A DNA stretch of 64,000 bases from Trichobilharzia regenti. Lineage: Eukaryota > Platyhelminthes > Trematoda > Strigeidida > Schistosomatidae. The stretch is taken from the NCBI GenBank assembly GCA_944472135.2, contig OX235270.1, forward strand, positions 77,261,168 through 77,325,167. Direction: 5' to 3'. Each line of letters begins with the position of its first letter. Position 1 is the stretch's first letter. Below the pieces are notes generated by a model, which was not told the DNA's origin, did not search any database, and worked only from the letters and a program-made list of their open reading frames with translations. This document shows, in pieces, positions 11,367 to 21,906 of the stretch. Position numbers and translations under genes: made by a program.

Positions 11367-11747
11367 TTGACAATGGCTCCATATAAACCTACCACTATTC
11401 CCGAAGAACTTCATAAACGCCAAGCGACACAGAACTCTCCTGTAACCGCCTTGCCGGATTCCACATCTATGAAGGACGCACCACTGTTTTTGTTACTTTC
11501 TCAGTTAACATCTCAGATGCAAGACTTACGACTAGAAGTGTCTGAGCTTTGAGCACAAAGGAACCAGTCACATACGGTATCCAAGCAACGGCGATAAAGA
11601 TCTAGACGACGTTCTAGAACACCGTCACGAAGTCGTAACATTTGTTGGTATCATAGGAGGTATAGGCATAATGCCCTGAAGTGTCTTCAACCGTGTATGT
11701 ACAACAGTGGTAACTCATCTCAGGGAAACTCCCCAGCCAGACAGTAA
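11367..11747 (+). pseudogene. Gypsy gag remnant with CHCC zinc box
   Basis: The frame opens with MAPYKPTTIPEEL at 11373 and stops after about 60 codons near 11552. Downstream, an Arg-Ser-rich stretch leads to CWYHRRYRHNALKCLQPC (about 11643-11696), spaced C-x2-H-x9-C-x3-C. This CHCC box is characteristic of the CsRn1 gypsy clade of trematodes, in place of the usual CCHC knuckle. The capsid part expected between the N-terminus and the zinc box is missing, so gag is internally deleted and broken. The gag frame ends TAATG, its stop overlapping the ATG of pol. Confidence 0.8.
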
Positions 11748-13098
11748 TGGCGACGGCTGTTACTGGCAATCACCCCAGTCGCCTTTTCTATGTGAGGGAT
11801 TTGACTACCGGCACATTATTCCTGGTAGATACAGGCGCCGGGGTCAGTGTTATTCCCCCCTCACTATCCAGGCGATCAGCCAAAATACCTGGTAAACTTT
11901 CACTTCGTGCTGCCAACCAAACAAACACACAGACGTATGGCGAACAGTCAATGATTTTAAACCTAGGACTACGCCGACGTTTCACATGGATCTTCATAGT
12001 AGCTGACGTACGTCACGCTATACTAGGTGCAGACTTCCTAAGTCACTTCAATCTGTTAGTTGATATCAGCAAGAAAAAACTGATTGACAATTGCACCCAA
12101 CTCAAGATCCACGGTATTACATGTGACTACTCGGTTCATGGCATCTGTATAGAAAAGCCGGAGAGTGAAATGTTCTCTGCTTTATTGAAACGATTTCCTA
12201 AAATCCTTAAACCATCATACAGCGTCGAAGATATATCTCATACAGTTACGCATAAGATCATCACAACAGGACAATCTGTGAAGGCACGTCCACGACGGAT
12301 ACCACCCGATAAACTAGCAGCAGCTAAGTTGGAATTCGAACATATGATGCAGCTAGGCATCATACGACCATCTAACAGTCCATGGTCTTCACCTTTGCAT
12401 ATGGTACCTAAAACTAATCACGACTGGCGACCATGTGGAGATTATCGCGCTTTGAATAACGCTACAGTCCCAGACCGTTATCCAATACCTCATCTCCATG
12501 ACTTCCCCTTGACCTTACATGGAAAGACCATTTTTACTAAAGTTGACTTGGTCAGGGCATATCATCAAATACCAGTCGCTCCAGAAGACATTGCAAAAAC
12601 AGCAATTATCACGCCTTTTGGATTATTCGAATTCTTGAGAATGCCTTTCGGACTAAAGAATGCTGCTCAAACATTTCAGCGTTTTATGGACCAAGTTACC
12701 CAACGTCCTGATTTCGTCTTTGTATATAATAATTTGAACTCTTGCGCTACAGGTGTTCAGTTTCTGCGTGAATCATTTTTCCTTAATATTTTGGAAATCA
12801 GCCGCTTTCCTCACATTATCCAGTTATCCATAGTCAACAAGGATTGTATTGTATCAACTGGAACAACATATAGCATTCACTCGTGAAATCTACGTCAAGA
12901 ATCTTCGGATACCCTATCTAACCACGTGGAACCCAGTACTTTATCCACAGCAAACTCTGTAAAGGAAAGTCTGACTTTTTATTTTTGCAATATACATCTG
13001 TTTATCGTTGTTGTTTTGATACTTCGATAATACAGCTATCTTATTTTTATATCGTCGAGACTTTTTTTCCGGAAATTGTGAAGTTTCTTATTTCTGTA

Positions 13099-14841
13099 AT
13101 GGTTAAGTCTACCAAACGTGTAAGTGCCATTAAGAGACTGAGATCTAATACTAGTCAACCATCTGAAGGCCTCAGCTCCGTTGACGATTCTACACTTTTT
13201 ACACCAGCCACACCCAGAATTATGGTATCTGATATCATGGAGGAATTGACAGAGAATGTGGCTTGTAGCAAAAATAATTTACTGACACTTCAGAAGTCAA
13301 TAGCAGAACTACAGAGCAATTTTGACAGCATTATGCTTCTCACGCAACTGTGTGACCTATCACAAAACATCTGTCTTGAATCACTAATCAAATCCGAGCG
13401 CATAATTGACTATTTGGCTGAAGAAGTTCTCAAGAGGATTATGTCTTTACATAACGTCTTGGCCTATAACATTCCAGACAGAGAGCTGATTGCCAAACTT
13501 AAGAATTCGTGTCTAAAGGCTTGTAATATGTCGTTGACAGAATGTCAGGTTTTGCGTCTTCGTAGGAAATCTGCAAACCACCCTTGTCCTGTGCTTTTCA
13601 AGTTTAGGTCTACTGAAGAATCCAGGAATTTTCTAAAATCGGGTAGGACAATAGGCTCTTCAACACCATACACTAACATTAGGGTTGCACCTGATTTAAC
13701 ACCATGCCAAAGGCGATGCCACTCAGGAACAGTGAACCCTGATAACTCTAATAGGATAACTGTAGATGATGTTCCGTGCGTTATTCCGTCTGGTGAAATA
13801 CCTGATCACGGCATGCAACATACATTTTCGCAGGCACTGGCTAATGCTAGCCAAGCATTATACAAAGATATTGATTCTGACACTGAAATGGTGGACATAG
13901 ATGAGTCAACGGGAAATAATGTTGAAATACATCGTTTTCACACTGACGCAAAAGTCCAGACACCGAAACCATCAAAACCCATCCCACTGGTGGTCCAACC
14001 GTTGCCTTATAAGTCAGTTACTCCCTAGTCTGACAATCCACACTCTGTGAAGCACCAGTCGAATGCAGCTACCCAAGTTGGCAAGTTTTCTAGGCGTTAT
14101 GACAAACGTCCCATTTCCATTAGGAAAACTAAAGCTCATGAGATGTCCAAGCCACAGAAACCTCACATAGCATGTGCTGGCTGCCCTGTTAGCCATCATC
14201 AGCAAGTTGATCATAAGATTAGGGAAAAAGAAGTAAATAAATTAAATACTAAACCCGGAGCAAGAAAGCCCTTCGATATGAAAAAGGCGAAAGCACCTCT
14301 AGGCCTTCTTTGTAAGAGAAAGTCAAATATGGTAGACGAAGCTCCTACGGGTAGGCCTAATTGGTGTCAAGTGGAAAGCCAATTTTATCGAATCCCTAAT
14401 TCTAGGCAAACAGCACAGCAAGGTAGTAGGTATTGTTCTGCACATCCACTACGTAAACCCCTTGTCAACCAGCCCACTTCTAATATTCTGTCGACTGAAA
14501 GTTATAGAAAATACCCCAAACATCGGCCACAGACCACATTTAGCAAGCCAACAGAACCCGTTCATATGTCTTATGTGTCTAGTGGGGAGCATGTGCCGAT
14601 TTCTGCACAAAACTTGCCATGGTCTGATGAATACCAGAAACAGATACCAACAATTCATTCTTATACTGGCAACAAATTACCGAATACACATATCGGTTAT
14701 ACCTTAGGGCAGGATTTTCACCAGCGTCAGTTAACAGAAACACCTGGAATCGTGCATATAGCACGCATGATATCGGATCAATTCCTTGCTGGCATAGCGA
14801 ACAGTCTACAGCTAGGGCAAGGCATATTTCCCGGGAGATAG
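13099..14841 (+). pseudogene. LINE-D ORF1 with one in-frame TAG
   Basis: The frame begins MVKSTKRVSAIKRL and would encode about 580 residues, but a TAG lies at 14026-14028 in the same frame. The N-terminal third has a heptad-like stretch (ENVACSKNNLLTLQKSIAEL), suggesting a coiled coil. Next comes an RRM-like fold candidate with VLAYNIPD, CPVLFKFRSTEESRNFL and IRVAPDLTPCQRR, the pattern of non-LTR ORF1 RNA-binding proteins. The C-terminal half is basic and rich in Lys, Arg, Pro and Ser. The likely role is binding the LINE RNA. The start is chosen because the sequence before ATG 13099 looks non-coding, although it is open. Confidence 0.75.
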
Positions 14842-14849
14842 CTGACACA

Positions 14850-15579
14850 GTGTCGACACCAAACGCGGATACTAATATCTCTAAAATATTAATATCTGAT
14901 TATCACACAGGTGTCTCTCACTGCATACCATATCCAAACGTAAGCCCATCCCTGACTACCACCTCAAAAATCTACCTGAAGTCTTCGTACGATCCAAAGA
15001 TATTGGTAAGTGAGTCTGATAACATGTATATAGAGGATACTCACGGATTATTTTACCAAGATGTTGTCAGCTCACTGAAACCACATAGCCAGTGTTTATC
15101 TATTATCCTAGTAAATACGAGATCAGTTCTAAGCAAACACTTTACACTAAGTACATTAGCTTCTATATGCAGGCCGTCATTGATTATAATCACTGAAGCC
15201 TGGTGCACAAGTGAAATCTCCAATGACAGCCTAAGGATTGAGAAATACAACCTTTTTCGAGGGGACAGACGAACAGGTCGTGGGGGTGGAACACTAATTT
15301 ACTGTGAACAATCCATGTGTGCAACCCAGTTCAGTAACCCAATCCTGTCACAACTCAATGACTCGATCTGGGTCGAAATAAAAGTTGTCAGAAGTAAGCC
15401 TATACTTGTAGGTTGTGTGTACCGGCCCCCTTCATCCAGCAGGGAATATGATAATATGCTTAGCAATATCTTTAATGTTACAGCCAATCTTGCTTTCAAT
15501 TGTAAAATTATCGGAGGCGATTTCAACTTGCCAGAAGTATCATGGTCTTCACTCCGAGGACCCCAAAGGTATGATAATC
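14850..15579 (+). pseudogene. LINE-D ORF2, endonuclease part only
   Basis: The frame begins 8 bases after the ORF1 stop. After a long N-terminal extension it shows the apurinic-type endonuclease motifs of CR1 LINEs: ILVNTRSVL, IIITEAWC, RGGGTLIYC, VGCVYRPPS and GGDFNLPEVSW. It ends at GPQRYDNLI, about one third of the way through the domain, where it passes into gypsy sequence. The catalytic residues beyond that point and the whole RT are absent. The frame reads on into gypsy codons by chance. Confidence 0.85.
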
Positions 15580-17693
15580 TCATAACGCCATCTACAGTAC
15601 ATGTGTTCTTGGCTGTCGGCGATGTCTTAGTAGCCAGCTCATCGATGGAAGAACATATGGAGCACTTAAGCCAGTTATTTCAAAGGTTTGAACAATTTGG
15701 AGTTGTTATCAATCCAAAGAAATGTATTTTTGGTTCCCCTTCCATTGAATTCTTAGGACATTGAATAACTGCTGAAGGCATCAGACCTACCGAAGATAAA
15801 ATAAAAACTATTAAGAACTTTCTCGAACCTGATTCCTTAAAGAAACTCAGACGTTTTCTCGGGATGTTCAACTTCTACCGACGTTTTATTCCATCATGTG
15901 CCTCCATAGTTCAGCCACTGACCGACCTACTTAGATGCAGTTCGAAGAAATTTCAGTGGTCTGAAGAAGCAAAAGCAACATTTAATAATGCAAAAGATGC
16001 CTTATCCAACGTAGTAATGTTATCTCACATCAACCTAGAAGCTTCACTCATTCTATGTACAGATTCATCTCAGGTAGCAGTGGGAGCAGTTTTACAACAA
16101 AAGTTCAATAATGACACCACTCCACTTGCTTTCTTCTCCAAGAAATTGAAACCCGCGCAAACTCGTTACAGCACTTTTGGCAGAGAACTGTTAGCCAACT
16201 ACCTAGCAGTGAAACATTTCAGCTTCTTACTACAAGGTCAACATTTTACTATCTTAACCGACCATAAGCCTCTTTGTTATGCTTTCATCACTTCGTTGGA
16301 CAGAAACTCTCCGAGAGAAGCCAGACAACTGGATTACATCTCACAATTCTCAACAGACATCCAGTTCATCAAAGGAGATTCTAATATCGTAGCCGATATC
16401 TTGTCTCGATGTGACGTTAATCACCTATCTTCGATAGATATTAGCCTAGACAATATTGCCAAGCTGCAGAAAAATGACGCCGAACTCCATACTTGTAGAC
16501 GAAACTCCTCCCTACAGTTGCAGGAAGTACCTATTCCCCTGTCTCATACAACTATCGTCTGCGACGTTTCAACGGGCGTTCATAGACCTTTTGTTCCACT
16601 AAGTTGTCGAAAACCTTTGTTTGAACATCTACATTCATTGTCTCATCCTGGAGTGCGTGCTACGGTCAAGTTAATCAGCGAGCGTTTTGTTTGGCCCAAG
16701 ATGAACTCCGATATTCGGAAATGGGCCGCCAATGCTTGCAATGTCAAAGATCCAAGGTACATCATCACACCGTCACACCTCCAAAACAGTTCAATTTACC
16801 GGATAAACGATTTCAACACGTGCATATAGATATTATTGGACCATTACCGCCATCCAGAGGATTTACTCATATACTTACTGCGATTAATCGATTTACCCGA
16901 TGGGCTATTGCTTGTCCACTCAACGATGTATCTGCAGAAAATATCGCTTTGGTTTTCTTAGATCGCTGGGTGTCAAACTACGGAGTACCAACAACTATTA
17001 CAACAGACCGAGGAGCTCAATTTCAATCAACTCTGTTTCGAGAGTTTACGAGACTCTTTGGAGTGAACCATATCTCCACTACAGCTTATCATCCTGCAGC
17101 GAATGGTCTGGTGGAACGTTTCCATCGACAACTGAAAAGCTCGCTTATGGCACAAGCTGACTCATCTAAGTGGAGTGAACACCTACCATTAGTTCTTCTC
17201 AGTATCCAAACAACTGTAAAAGAAGATTTGGGATGTACACCAGCTCAACTTGTGTATGGTACTACCCCCACATTGCCTGGTCAGTTAGTTCCGTCTAACG
17301 ATTCAACTGAAGTAAATATCTCCGACTTCACCAACCGCCTTACCCAGCAAATGCTCCAGCTTCGACCAGTAACCCCTCGCTAATCACTTCAGAAAGTTCA
17401 AGTTAATAAGAATCTGCTCACTAGCAAATTTGTATTTGTTCGCGTCGATGCCATTAGAAAGGGTTTACAACGTCCATATGAAGGTCCTTTTCCAGTACTT
17501 AAACGCGCCGATAAATACTTCACGCTGAACAAACATGGTAAACCGGAGACTGTTTCTATTGATCGTCTTAAACCAGCGTACACCGACAGCGACTATGAAA
17601 CACTACCAAAGCCGGTACCAATGAACAATCAGAAAGTCAATGAAACTCCAACTCCCCCGCTCTTCACACTTCCTACTGTGCAAACACGCAGTG

Positions 17694-17827
17694 GACGGCA
17701 GATCTGTAAACCTGTCCGCTATGTTCATTTTATTGACTGACATAAAAAAGTACGTTAAACTCATTTAGACATTCTTCTCATTACTATTTTTGTTGGCATT
17801 CATTTCATTATAACCATTAATATTTAA
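17694..17827 (+). repeat. 134-bp duplication, left copy (LINE-B flank)
   Basis: Identical to 21773-21906 except for two substitutions (GTTGGC here, GATGAC there). It covers the last 15 codons of gypsy pol and the sequence after the stop. The two copies bracket LINE-B exactly. Confidence 0.92.
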
Positions 17828-18083
17828 TAATAGTAAATTCTCATTTTGTACATGAGAGACGCCAGTTTACAGGCATCATCAATATGATAAATTACATATA
17901 CGATTAGCAATCATAATTAATAATAATGTTTTAATAAAATACACATTTTTTCCTACTTGTGTAGGACACACCAAATATACAGGCATGGATAAGCATTATA
18001 TAAATTTCATAAATTTGGTTTATGGTTAAGTTACATGGTTGCTGGCGTTTTTGTCTTAGGTCTGTGGGAACAATATGATAACC

Positions 18084-18347
18084 AGTCATTCAATGGAGCA
18101 CATCATGAAATATAGGAATATTGACTTCGCATTAACAAAAAAACCCAAGTAAGTTTTGGATGGATTAAAAATACTTGGGAAAAAATAAAGCTTGAAGTTA
18201 TTCCACAATATAACAAGTCATTCAATGGAGCACATCATGAAATATAGGAATATTGTCTTCGCATTAACAAAAAAACCCAAGTAAGTTTTGGATGGATTAA
18301 AAATACTTGGGAAAAAATAAAGCTTGAAGTAATTCCTCAATATAACT
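18084..18347. repeat. 132-bp tandem duplication in LINE-B 3' region
   Basis: Two head-to-tail copies of a 132-bp unit (starts at 18084 and 18216), nearly identical. Each contains the conserved hairpin. The LINE-B fragment at 26202-27317 has only one unit, so the duplication is private to this copy. Confidence 0.9.
18144..18179 (-). promoter_or_regulatory. Conserved LINE 3' hairpin (first copy)
   Basis: In LINE sense the ends read CCCAAGTA and TACTTGGG, an 8-bp stem around a 20-base loop. A second copy is at 18276-18311 and single copies at 26958-26993, 30961-30996 and 44618-44653. It may be an RT recognition structure in the 3' end of the LINE RNA; that role is inference. Confidence 0.6.
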
Positions 18348-18968
18348 TGGGTGTGTACAAATCCGAATCTTATTTTTGATTTGATTTATATCCAAATTGG
18401 GTAATAAGGAAGCTATTTTTACAGATACGATCAGTTATGTTATAAGCTACAATCGTGACGTTGTATTACAAATTGATACTTTTCCATTGGTATAAGAGTA
18501 TATTCCACAAATGTAATCCAGGTTGCGTCGTGGAGAAAGTTAATTCGTTATTAACCAGGCAACTGAAAGATACGGGACCAATAATGTTTGCAGATCATTT
18601 GTCATTGTAAATGGTCAAATATCCACATTATTCATTCTCATTCAAAAAGTCAAATGGAAGCTGAAATGGTGAGAGAGAAAAGAAGACAAACAACAGCAAC
18701 GCAAAAGAAAGCAACGGGAGTCCTTAAGGAGTGATTAATAAATATATACATATATATTCTGTTTAGTAACTGTGGTTATTTTGGTACACAAACTAACTAG
18801 TCCCGTTATGCTAACTTTTATATTATGTGTGAACTAATATTACTGTCCTGTGTAGAAATGTTAATCATCTAGTTCCAATAATATTAAAATTTATAATTGT
18901 AGTTTGTTGTAACTACACGTTTAAAGAACTTAAAATATCTATGTAGGGTGAAAAAGAGGGTGTAAGAG

Positions 18969-21740
18969 TCAAACGTAAAGTGCATTGTCATCTTTGAGCA
19001 GTCTGGTGACTGAGGAGATGAACACTGGAAGTGTGTTTGCATCGCGCACATTAGCTGGTAGTCTATTCCAAATGACTGAAAACTTATTTAAGAAGAAGTT
19101 GTACCGCACGTAAGTCTGACAGTGCTCCATAGCAGCTAGGTTGTGATGATTTCTAAGATTGTAACTGATGACAGCGGTAGGTTTAGTTATTGGCTCGGAG
19201 GAATGCAAGAGAAGATTAGTTAGCTTATAGTAAAAGATAAGGTTTAGCTTAAGGCGTCTTTTCCAGAGGGGTTCTAATCTTAGTCTTTCGCATCGCTCAT
19301 GGTATTCCAGACCACTTTCTAAACCAAGAGTTCTTGAGGTAAACTGCCGTTGCACTCCCTCTAATTTAAGCTTGTCATTTTGTCTTAGTCCGCTAAGAAT
19401 AAACGGGCAGTATTCTAAGATAGGTCGGACACATACTTTGTATAATAAAACCCTAGTTTCACAACAAAAGAAATTGCGTGTTATGCATCCTATCAGCCTT
19501 CGCGTTTTACGTCTGGCATAATCAGTCTGTTCAGCGAACGTTAGGTTACTAGAGTATCTAATACCGAGATCTACGACTGAGTTGAGCTTAGCTAGTTTTC
19601 GCCCATTTATTTCAAGAGTTAGATCAAGCTTACTGTTGCCGATACAAATCCAGCCGCATTTGTCAATGTTAAAATTTAGACAGGATTCAGCACACCACGT
19701 TGCAAGGCTACTTAGTTCAAGATGTATTTTAGTAACCATATCGCTTAATTCATGAGTGTAGCAGGAGTAGACGACTTTGAGGTCGTCAGCATATAGGAAT
19801 GGTTTACCTGAGGTGAAGCACTTGCAAATGCTGTTAATGTAGACTGTGAATAAAAGTGGACCTAGGACACTACCTTGCACGACCCCACTTGAGATCTGCC
19901 TAGGATGAGACAATACAGATCCAACTTTGGTTATTTGTACCCTGTTGCTTAGAAATGATTTTAACCAGTTCAGTAATGGGTTGCGAATTCCACAAGAGTA
20001 CAGCTTCTCAAAGAGAATACTGTGAGATACCATGTCAAATGCCCTAGATATATCGAAGTAGAGAACAACGACTAGCTTACGTGCTTCGCGACTACTAGTG
20101 ATGCAGTTGAAAAAGTCGAAGTGGCAAGTAACGCAGGATCTATTTTTGAGAAATCCGTGTTGAGACCTTGTAACAAGATCTTCCCTAATTAGGTAGTCTG
20201 ACAATTGATCTTTTACAACTTTCTCCATGATTCGTGAGATAACTGGGGTTATATTTATGGGTCTGTAATTGCGGACGTTTGCCCTATCACCAGATTTGTA
20301 ATGTGGAATTATGAAGCTAGTTTTCCACTCACTAGGGTAAGTGCCAGTGTCCATAGATATTGAGAAGAATTTAAGAAGTAACAAGGGTATATCACACCCA
20401 CTGTTTTTGAAAATTATCGAAGCGAGGCCATCCGGTCCCGTACTAGTGGAAGGTTTAAGGCTTTTAATTGCTTGTACTATTAACTGATTAGTGAACACAA
20501 TGCTTTCAAGGGAAGAGATAGTAAGGGGGGCGGTTTCACCAGGCATATGTGTTTCTAAACTAAAGTTTGCAAACCAATCACTGAAGAGTTCACAGATAGT
20601 GGCAGGTTCATTGTAGATTACTTTGTCGTGAAGTAAGTATGGGATTTCCCTCGCCGACTGCATTCGTTTTTTAAGAAGTGCCGTTAAGTTATAAACTTTG
20701 GAGGTACTTTCAAGTGCCGTTAACTCTTCGTCGAGGTCCTTTTGAGAGCGTAGGCGCTTGAGAGATTCAAGAGACTCGTGGATTGAGAGCAATAGTGATA
20801 TGTCCTTAGTGGAATAGTACTGTTTCTTCAGTTTCCTTAACTTATTACGGTGTGCCCTTGGAATATATTCAGTTCGGTGTCTACTTAATTTCACTATTTT
20901 CTTTGGAGCAACTGTATCTAGACAAAGGGTAACATTCCTGTAAAACAGGGTTACTAAGGCCTCCAGGGAGTCAGTGGTAAAATAGTCATCCCATTGACAG
21001 AGTCGAATAAGTTCTTGGACTAATCCCCAGTCTGTATATTTGTAACTACGACATATTGTGCTTCCTGAGTCTTGTTTGTTTCCTGTATTTAGTGGTGAGA
21101 AAGGCAGAGAGCAGAGTACCATTCTATGGTCACTACTGGAAAATCGATTACCAACATACGTGGATACTGGGATTGTGTCATGACAAAAAACAAGGTCCAA
21201 CATGTTGTCACCACGAGTAGGTGTCTGGACGTGTTGTTGCCATCCATAACAGTCTATAGTGGCAAGTAATTCGTCGAAGCGTTGGGGGCCGGAACTAGTT
21301 AGCCAATTGACTTCTGGAAGATTGAAGTCCCCTGCAATTATTTTGTAATTAGCACTAAACGAGGATGCGTGTGCAAACGATTTAGCTAATAACGCATCAG
21401 TTTCTTTTGTTGAGCTTGGTGCTCGATAAACACAGCCTATGAGAAGTTTGTACTTATCTCCATGTAAGACAACCCAGAGTGAGTCAGGTACATTATTCAT
21501 TGTTTCATCTTCCACCTTACTGACTACAAATGAGTTATGTATATATATGAGACATCCTCCACCACGCTTGCAATCTCTGTTTGCACGGTGTACAGTGTAA
21601 TCATCGATACCTATATGCACATCAAGTACAGAGGATGAGCACCATGACTCAGTAATCAGAGCTACAGTAGGCTTGGCGACTAATAATAATGTCCTTAGTT
21701 CAGATATCTTATTGATTAAGGAACGTGCATTAATTAGCAA
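18969..21740 (-). CDS. LINE-B ORF2 (endonuclease and reverse transcriptase)
   Basis: A 923-codon open frame without stops. The frame is open further upstream to the 5' truncation point, so the true start is missing. The N-terminal endonuclease shows LLINARSL, LITESWC, KRGGGCLIYIH, GDFNLPEVNW, MLDLVFCHD and SSDHRMV, the set of CR1-type endonucleases that nick target DNA. The RT shows YRPINITPVISRIMEKVV, LYFDISRAFDMV (motif A), SGVVQGSVLGPLLF (motif B) and FLYADDLKV (motif C with both Asp). The C-terminus ends with WNRLPANVRDAN. All catalytic motifs are present, so the protein could be functional, but the element lacks its 5' end and ORF1. Confidence 0.92.
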   Translation of the reverse strand: MLINARSLINKISELRTLLLVAKPTVALITESWCSSSVLDVHIGIDDYTVHRANRDCKRGGGCLIYIHNSFVVSKVEDETMNNVPDSLWVVLHGDKYKLLIGCVYRAPSSTKETDALLAKSFAHASSFSANYKIIAGDFNLPEVNWLTSSGPQRFDELLATIDCYGWQQHVQTPTRGDNMLDLVFCHDTIPVSTYVGNRFSSSDHRMVLCSLPFSPLNTGNKQDSGSTICRSYKYTDWGLVQELIRLCQWDDYFTTDSLEALVTLFYRNVTLCLDTVAPKKIVKLSRHRTEYIPRAHRNKLRKLKKQYYSTKDISLLLSIHESLESLKRLRSQKDLDEELTALESTSKVYNLTALLKKRMQSAREIPYLLHDKVIYNEPATICELFSDWFANFSLETHMPGETAPLTISSLESIVFTNQLIVQAIKSLKPSTSTGPDGLASIIFKNSGCDIPLLLLKFFSISMDTGTYPSEWKTSFIIPHYKSGDRANVRNYRPINITPVISRIMEKVVKDQLSDYLIREDLVTRSQHGFLKNRSCVTCHFDFFNCITSSREARKLVVVLYFDISRAFDMVSHSILFEKLYSCGIRNPLLNWLKSFLSNRVQITKVGSVLSHPRQISSGVVQGSVLGPLLFTVYINSICKCFTSGKPFLYADDLKVVYSCYTHELSDMVTKIHLELSSLATWCAESCLNFNIDKCGWICIGNSKLDLTLEINGRKLAKLNSVVDLGIRYSSNLTFAEQTDYARRKTRRLIGCITRNFFCCETRVLLYKVCVRPILEYCPFILSGLRQNDKLKLEGVQRQFTSRTLGLESGLEYHERCERLRLEPLWKRRLKLNLIFYYKLTNLLLHSSEPITKPTAVISYNLRNHHNLAAMEHCQTYVRYNFFLNKFSVIWNRLPANVRDANTLPVFISSVTRLLKDDNALYV

Positions 21741-21772
21741 TATCGTGAATAAGTCACGGGATACTACAAAAT

Positions 21773-21906
21773 GACGGCAGATCTGTAAACCTGTCCGCTA
21801 TGTTCATTTTATTGACTGACATAAAAAAGTACGTTAAACTCATTTAGACATTCTTCTCATTACTATTTTTGATGACATTCATTTCATTATAACCATTAAT
21901 ATTTAA
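21773..21906 (+). repeat. 134-bp duplication, right copy (LINE-B flank)
   Basis: Second copy of 17694-17827, at the 5' end of LINE-B. It is followed directly by the 3' end of LINE-C. Confidence 0.92.

Larger units (their letters stand above)
12728..15610 (+). mobile_element. LINE-D, 3'-truncated CR1-like LINE inside gypsy RT
   Basis: The insert starts right after the gypsy RFVFVY-type segment (DFVFVY) and ends just before gypsy sequence resumes at GDVLVASSS. It carries a 5' non-coding part, ORF1 and the endonuclease start of ORF2, but no RT and no 3' tail. LINEs are normally truncated at the 5' end, so the 3' part was probably deleted after insertion, or the piece arrived by another route. 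No target duplication is visible. Edges are accurate to a few tens of bases. Confidence 0.8.
11747..17740 (+). pseudogene. Gypsy pol pseudogene (PR-RT-RH-IN)
   Basis: This is the polyprotein for reverse transcription and integration. It starts with the ATG that overlaps the gag stop. In order: protease with [14 protein letters not shown] with [20 protein letters not shown] and [16 protein letters not shown]; interruption by LINE-D at about 12728-15610, exactly at the YxDD box; the rest of RT with DVLVASSS; RNase H with LILCTDSS and LTDHKPLCYAF; and integrase with a zinc-binding part, then HIDIIGPLPP, TDRGAQF and AANGLVERFH. Further damage is a frameshift near 16740, in the integrase zinc region, and a TAA at 17381-17383. 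A GPY/F-like module (RPYEGPFPVL) and a tail ending VRYVHFID follow. Confidence 0.92.
17828..21772 (-). mobile_element. LINE-B, CR1-like LINE on the minus strand
   Basis: A 3945-bp LINE with its 3' end at 17828, finishing in ATT-type sequence, and its 5' end at 21772. It holds an almost complete ORF2 and a 1.1-kb 3' non-coding region with a hairpin module duplicated in tandem. ORF1 is absent, so it is 5'-truncated at the very start of the endonuclease. It is flanked by a 134-bp direct duplication of gypsy sequence, far longer than normal LINE target duplications. Confidence 0.88.
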
